From: Costus lasius
Taxonomy: Eukaryota > Streptophyta > Magnoliopsida > Zingiberales > Costaceae
Length of the DNA: 64,000 bases
NCBI GenBank assembly: GCA_027563935.2
Contig: JANVAS020000222.1
Location: 3,906,001 to 3,970,000, forward strand
Direction: 5' to 3'
Part shown: piece by piece, positions 58,869 through 64,000 of the stretch
How the letters are laid out: the number at the start of each line of letters is the position of its first letter
Numbering within the stretch: the stretch's first letter is position 1
Translations under genes and position numbers: made by a program
The notes under the pieces: generated by a model
The model's database searches: none
The model's input: the letters and a program-made list of their open reading frames with translations, nothing else
What the model was told of the DNA's origin: nothing

Positions 58869-60542
58869 TGTTGGGGTATGCCCTTAAGGCTAATGTTTGA
58901 GGCCTATGGGAATGTATCAGTATCATGTAATAAACTGTTATGTTTATAAAGGCATGGTTGTTATTCAGTTAGTTACATTGTCTGCTGCAATATATGTTCT
59001 TCTGAATAATGTCTCAAAGCTGTTCAGCTGGGCTGACATGCAATTATGTCCTTAGTCGATATATCTTGGTGAACATGAGACAGCCTTGATATGGTCAAGA
59101 CTAATATGTGTTCTAATCTTATAGGATGCTTCGAGCATGGAATAAGATGTAGACTCATGGGTACATTGGATGTACTGGACAGACCCTACTAGGATGTTCA
59201 ATTGTTTGTCACAATGTGAATATTCCTTGAATGTGACAAGTGGCACATTTCCTCTGACTTGAGATCGCTAGTGTTTTCTAAATGATGATTGCCATTGTTT
59301 TGAGGTAGTTCAATATCATTTGAAACATAATGATTATAGACTATCTTGGATGGTGAGCTTGAATCAGGTTAGGGCACTAGTGATAGACATAGGATTGCCG
59401 TCTCCTTGTTTAAGGAGTGTGATGTTCTAAAGGGGCCCCCTGGATGAGATGATTGAGAAAGTGTATGGCCATACCCAGGTGACTGTGTTCATCTGATCTA
59501 ATCATGCACATCATATTGGAGTTACAAGCTTGACAGGCTTGTCCAATAAGAACATCCAGTGGCAAAGGAAATATGCATGCCTTGTGAATTGATTCACACT
59601 TGTGCTAAGGTTTGGGTGTAGTCTTGGAAGACTCTTTCCTTTATATCGGGAGACAGTGATGTGTTGCTAGATACCCCTCACTGATCGTGATAATGAGAAT
59701 TATCGTTACCGACATTTAGAGGAAACCCTCAGGGTCGCACAATTTGATGATATGGCTTACTTAAGTCAGATCGTGTGGACTGAATTGTTCGGGTTCAGTT
59801 TAAAGGGATTTAATCTCTAATTGTAAGTGAGATCTGGTCTAATCATGTTTGATTGATTAGGGCTTGAGATCGGTAAGCTTTGATCGAGAGATTGGATGCT
59901 AGATCGGTCAGATCAGGAGCATCGAGAGATTGACGGTCAGATCAAGAACTTAAGTGTTTATTGTGGTCTGGACTGATTGCTTGGTTTATTTGGTTATTGA
60001 ACCAAACTTAAGTGAACCGGCTCATGGATGAGCGCTTGGTTCAATTCAAAGAAGAGAGGAAAATGCGATTGGTTAAATGCATGAACACATGATCGCATGA
60101 AAGAGTGAGGTTGGCTATTTTTAGCAACCACGTCTCCATGTCTTGTGTGGAGCGCATATCGTGTGGCCTCCTCTCTATTCTCGTCGCCTCCTCTCGTGTT
60201 GATCATTATTCTTCACGCCTTGAAGAGTCGAGAAGAAAAACAAGCAAGCTCTCTCTCATTTCCCCATACGAAGGACTCCTTGAAGATTTGCTAGCACAAA
60301 GTCGCCAAGGAAGTAGTCGCCTTCTCATTGTGTGCGTCATCTAAGGAGAAGAGGCACTTGCGTCTTTGATTCTAAGACACCATCAAACCGATGGCAATGG
60401 TATGATTTTATCTCTTGTGCAATCGGGTTTTTAAGTTGATAATAATACATGCATCAAAGGTCCTAGAAACCCTCCTTCCGTTGCTTTAAAAATTACATGC
60501 GCCTATCTAGGGTTTCGCCCCCCTTATTTAGGGGTTCTTTCA
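58869..60542 (+). repeat. D 3' LTR
   Basis: 1674 bp, one difference from the 5' LTR. GNRA-loop hairpin at 59689-59704. Followed by AGTGC. Confidence 0.95.
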
Positions 60543-61705
60543 AGTGCCACGTCGTGACCCGGCGGGGGCCACCTCTTGAATCTACACACAATCCATCGAT
60601 GTGTTATGGGGTGTTTTAGAGCAAAGTGCCACGTCGTGACCTGGCGGGGGCCACCTCTTGATTCTACTCACTGTCCATGTTTATATGTTGCATGAAATTT
60701 TGCAGTCTCCCAGTGCTTAGGCCAAAGCCGGGTTAGACCATAATGGTCACTACTGAATATGCTGGACAACTAGGTTAATTAAGTGTTGGTGTGTTTAGTT
60801 GGTTTAGAGTATAACTCTAGAACCTGAGTTTGTTATATGTTGGTGTGTACATCTGAGTTGGTTTAGAGTATAACTCTAGAACCTGAGTTTGTTATATGTT
60901 GGTGTGTACATCTGACTGTTATTATGACTTCTGTTTTCTTTATGTTGTTATATGTTGACATAATGTTCCTGTTAAAGATTTTTAAAATAATCTGTCTATA
61001 TTTTTGAGTGTATGTTATGGATGGTCGATTTAGGCTATCCACTCACTGGGCTGTGTAGCTCACCCCTCAATGTTTTCAGGTGTAGAACAGGGGCGCACTG
61101 CATGAGTTAGCATATTATACGGATATTGTGATTCTTCATGCTGATTGGATGTATAACTTTTGTGCTTAAGTAACTGAGGCCGGATGTGGCCGAATTATAT
61201 GAACTTGGGTTGCCAGTTGTGGCCAAACTAGGTGTGAACTTGTGTTGCCGGTTGTGGCGGTTTTGATATTATGATTTTTGTGTCACCGCGGGCTTTGGCC
61301 TGGTTTCGGTGTTGGGTATCACTGTGAAACTTTATGGAATCGATTTTGTGATTTTGTTTTGAAATTCGGTTTGTGGTGTATTCTTTGTAATCGGTTTTGA
61401 TATACCTGTAACTTGCATATGTCTAGTGCAAGTATTGCCTGGTGGCAGGTACGTTTATGGATTTTATGGATTTGATACGGATTTGATATAACTGTTACCT
61501 TGCATATGTCTAGTGCAAGGAATGCCTGGTGGCAGGTACCTTTATGGATTTTTGTGGAGATTTATATGTATGGATTTTCGAAATTTTCAGATCGGGTTTC
61601 CTGAACGGGGTTTTACCTAGCATATGTATCGATCTTGTATGATAACATCCTGTTTCTTTCATGAATTGTGTTGCTTGTTTGGGGTTAAGATAACGGGATG
61701 TTACA
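60543..61705 (+). repeat. E 5' LTR, second part
   Basis: Resumes E's minisatellite after D (the first five bases are the target duplication) and runs to GGGATGTTACA at 61705. It contains an exact or nearly exact 59-bp tandem duplication at 60798-60856 and 60857-60915, each with AGAGTATAACTCT. C has one copy of this segment. Confidence 0.9.
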
Positions 61706-61708
61706 GAA

Positions 61709-61720
61709 TGGTATCAGAGG
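61709..61720 (+). promoter_or_regulatory. E primer binding site (initiator tRNA-Met)
   Basis: TGGTATCAGAGG, three bases after the LTR end; the last base differs from the usual C. Confidence 0.85.
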
Positions 61721-61833
61721 AGTTGGCTAGCTAAAACTTAGTTCGGGGGGAAAACATGTTTGTGTATTGCTAGACACCTGATAGGTTTATGTTTGTTTTC
61801 CTGACTATGGTATGTGTGTGTAGGAATTTTAAG

Positions 61834-64000
61834 ATGGTGCGAACCAGAGGAAATGCTAGTGGCGAGGATGAGCAGCCTTCGAACCTCACGAGAACTATTG
61901 AGGCTCTGACTGGCATGGTACAGCAACAAGGTGCCATGATAGAGAGGCAAGCTCAGATGCTGCAGCAGCAACTGACTCAGCATCAAGAAGCTCAACAGCA
62001 GCTTTTGCAGCAGCTGACTCAAGAGAGACCCCAGACTACTACTCGAGCGGTGGGGGATGACTCTCAGGAGGGCGCTCACAGGCGCTATGCTTCACTTGTG
62101 AGTGAATTCCAGAAACTGGGTCCTAGTTCTTTTTATGGGGGCTCAGAATCCAGTACTGCTGAGAACTGGCAGTTGTGCTTGGAAAAGATTTTCCAAGTCA
62201 TGCGCTGCTCAGATGAGGATAAGTTATGTCTGACCACCTATATGATGCGTGGGGACGCAGATGAGTGGTGGAAGGGCGTGGTGAGACTTGCCGAAGAAAG
62301 ACATGAGACTGTAGATTGGCCTTACTTCTTATCTCGATTTAACGAGAAGTACTTCCCAGATAGTTTGGTGGAGGACCGAGAGGTGGCATTTATTCACCTG
62401 GAGCAAGGTGATATGACAGTGGACCAGTATGAGTTACAGTTCACTAAGTTGGGAAAATATGCTCCTCACCTGATAAACACTGAAAAGAGGAGAGCTACCA
62501 AGTTTCTCAGAGGTCTCAGATGGGACATTAGAGAGCAGGTTGGTGCTCAGCACTTGGAGACCTATGTTGAGACTGTTGGGCGAGCACGCACCATTGAGAG
62601 ATACATAGCTGAGAGGAGTTCTCATGTTGCCGTGATAGTGATTCCTGCAGCTGAGGCGGCGGTTCCTCGGTATGGTAGTGGCGGCAAGGGTAAGAAGTAC
62701 CCTAAACATAAGGACTACAAAAAGAGCAGGTATAAGCCTTACTCCTACAAGGCACCGCAGCAGTCCAGGGATGTACAGCAGCAGTTCAGGGATGCCAGGG
62801 ATGTAAGAAACAGTATCACAGAGGACCGGACTTGTAATTATTGTGGGCTCAAGGGACACCTAGTGAAAGACTGTCATAAGAGGAATGGTGTATGCTTCAG
62901 GTGTAAGAAACCAGGGCACATGGTCAAGGACTGCAAAGAGCCTGAGATGCAGAATAGAGGCGCAGAGAAGCCTACAGTCCAGACACGAGTTTATGCTGTG
63001 GCTGAGAAGGATACACGAGCTTCCCGATCCGTCGTGGAAGGTACCTTATTTGTATTTCATCAGTTAGCTCGTATCTTATTTGATCCTGGTGCAAATCTGT
63101 CTTTTGTGTCTGTTAGATTTGCTGCATGTTTACCTGTTGTACCTAAGATGCTAGACTATGTTGTGTCTGTGAGTACTCCCTTAGGAAAATCATTGTCTAC
63201 AGATACTGTTTGTGCTGATTGTGTAGTGCATGTAGAGGGTTATGAGTTTCTGGTAGATCTAATCCTTTTAGACATGCAAGACTATGATGTCATCCTAGGT
63301 ATGGATTGGTTGTCTTCACATCATGCCACTGTGGATTGCTTTGAGAAAGTAATCACCTTGAATCTACTTGATGGGAGCCGGATTTTTGTGAGAGGTCTAG
63401 TGTCAGACCAAGGACCACATGTAATATCTTTCCTGCAGGCCAGGAAGTTACTTGCTAATGGGTGTAAGGGTTACCTTGCACATGTTAAGGTGCAGGATGA
63501 TTCTACTTCTGATTTGACTCAGATGGCAGTGGTGAAAGAGTTTCCTGATGTGTTCTCTGAGGAATTTTCAGGCTTGCCACCTATTCGAGAGGTAGAGTTT
63601 GGCATTGAGTTGGGGCCAGGTACGGCACCTATCTCCAGAGCTCCTTACCGTATGGCTACCTCAGAGTTGGCCGAGCTTAAGAAGCAACTGGAGGAATTGC
63701 TAGAGAAAGGGTACATTCGGCCTAGTGCTTCTCCCTGGGGAGCGCCAGTGCTGTTTGTAAAGAAGAAAGATGGAACCCTGAGGATGTGTATAGACTACAG
63801 GCAATTGAACCAAGTGACTATCAAGAATAAGTATCCTCTTCCCAGAATTGATGATCTATTTGATCAATTACAGGGAGCGACAGTGTTCTCTAAGATTGAT
63901 CTGAGATCAGGGTATTATCAGCTTAGGGTCAAGGATGAGGATATATTTAAGACTGCTTTCAGGACCAGGTATGGGCATTTTGAATTTTTAGTTATGCCTT
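61834..64000 (+). CDS. E gag-pol polyprotein, open to the window end
   Basis: ATG at 61834 ([12 protein letters not shown]). I translated it to 64000 with no stop: 722 codons, partial at the right edge. Gag with a glutamine-rich stretch (residues about 30-70), the retrotransposon Gag core ([30 protein letters not shown]), two CCHC knuckles ([28 protein letters not shown]), protease [10 protein letters not shown], and the start of reverse transcriptase ([43 protein letters not shown]). Close to C, but without C's two stops. Its promoter LTR is split by D. Confidence 0.9.
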   Translation, partial: MVRTRGNASGEDEQPSNLTRTIEALTGMVQQQGAMIERQAQMLQQQLTQHQEAQQQLLQQLTQERPQTTTRAVGDDSQEGAHRRYASLVSEFQKLGPSSFYGGSESSTAENWQLCLEKIFQVMRCSDEDKLCLTTYMMRGDADEWWKGVVRLAEERHETVDWPYFLSRFNEKYFPDSLVEDREVAFIHLEQGDMTVDQYELQFTKLGKYAPHLINTEKRRATKFLRGLRWDIREQVGAQHLETYVETVGRARTIERYIAERSSHVAVIVIPAAEAAVPRYGSGGKGKKYPKHKDYKKSRYKPYSYKAPQQSRDVQQQFRDARDVRNSITEDRTCNYCGLKGHLVKDCHKRNGVCFRCKKPGHMVKDCKEPEMQNRGAEKPTVQTRVYAVAEKDTRASRSVVEGTLFVFHQLARILFDPGANLSFVSVRFAACLPVVPKMLDYVVSVSTPLGKSLSTDTVCADCVVHVEGYEFLVDLILLDMQDYDVILGMDWLSSHHATVDCFEKVITLNLLDGSRIFVRGLVSDQGPHVISFLQARKLLANGCKGYLAHVKVQDDSTSDLTQMAVVKEFPDVFSEEFSGLPPIREVEFGIELGPGTAPISRAPYRMATSELAELKKQLEELLEKGYIRPSASPWGAPVLFVKKKDGTLRMCIDYRQLNQVTIKNKYPLPRIDDLFDQLQGATVFSKIDLRSGYYQLRVKDEDIFKTAFRTRYGHFEFLVMP

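Larger units (their letters stand above)
40718..60542 (+). mobile_element. D: young Ty1/copia retrotransposon, interrupted by F
   Basis: Two LTRs of exactly 1674 bp with one difference found by eye (T at 41119 versus A at 59270). PBS, leader, gag-pol split by F, polypurine tract, and a 5-bp target duplication. Same family as G. Without F it would be about 9.1 kb. Confidence 0.95.
38921..64000 (+). mobile_element. E: Ty3/gypsy (Tekay/Del-type) retrotransposon, interrupted by D
   Basis: 5' LTR 38921-40717 plus 60548-61705, split by D; PBS; gag-pol open to the window end. Inserted in C's gag in the opposite direction; GAGCC at 38916-38920 is the predicted target duplication. The 3' half is outside the window. 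Confidence 0.9.

Noticed and set aside
61738..62859. Minus-strand frames opposite E's gag
   Set aside because: Shadows of E's open gag-pol frame, which has clear Gag and zinc-knuckle motifs.

Overview
The window is plant nuclear DNA made entirely of LTR retrotransposons. I see no host gene, rRNA, functional tRNA gene, CRISPR array or bacterial-type operon. Evidence for a plant: Ty1/copia elements whose primer binding sites (PBS) match initiator tRNA-Met, Ty3/gypsy elements with a C-terminal chromodomain-like segment (Tekay/Del type), and a third group with long LTRs and a tRNA-Asp PBS (Athila/Tat-like in style) that carries no recognisable pol. The dense nesting suggests heterochromatin, possibly pericentromeric; that is inference. 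Species cannot be told from the sequence.

I name the elements by letter. K (copia, minus strand) is the oldest shell: 5' LTR 17787-19329, leader 16294-17786, integrase fragment 13594-14374, reverse transcriptase fragment 3781-4524. It has been broken by J (tRNA-Asp group, minus, LTR 2017-3780), G (copia, plus, 4525-13593), L (tRNA-Asp group, minus, 14375-16293) and A (tRNA-Asp group, plus, from 19330). A's 3' LTR is cut by B (copia, plus, from 26305). B is cut by C (gypsy, minus, from 31559). C is cut by E (gypsy, plus, from 38921). E's 5' LTR is cut by D (copia, plus, 40718-60542). D's pol is cut by F (gypsy, plus, 46603-57353). So K, A, B, C, E, D and F are nested seven deep. Target duplications support the last two insertions (AGTGC for D, CATGT for F). 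The closing halves of E, C, B, A and K must lie beyond base 64000.

The far left (1-2016) is a rearranged patch: a plus-strand LTR fragment, an inverted partial LTR, then about 60 bases resembling the 3' part of tRNA-Asp including CCA, joined to J's LTR. This looks like reverse transcription that ran past the usual PBS into the primer tRNA.

Coding state: D (1 difference between its LTRs) and F (at least 4 differences plus one 76-bp repeat unit) are recent. D carries an Asp-to-Tyr change in its protease motif. F lacks the gag zinc knuckles and the protease active site but keeps one open frame through reverse transcriptase, RNase H, integrase and chromodomain. E's gag-pol is open to the window end. 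C has an intact pol but two gag stops. G, B, K, A are pseudogenes; L keeps a 312-codon gag-like frame.

The signal I find most interesting is a set of hairpins in the long 5' leaders of the copia elements K, B, G and D. The same architecture, with the same bulge and loop placement, is kept while the paired bases change together. It has the look of a selected RNA structure (packaging, dimerisation or translation). Other regular structures are the 17-base palindromes of the tRNA-Asp group, a five-copy palindrome array upstream of the TATA box in B's LTR, a GNRA-loop hairpin in the D/G LTRs, and a minisatellite hairpin shared by the LTRs of F and C/E.
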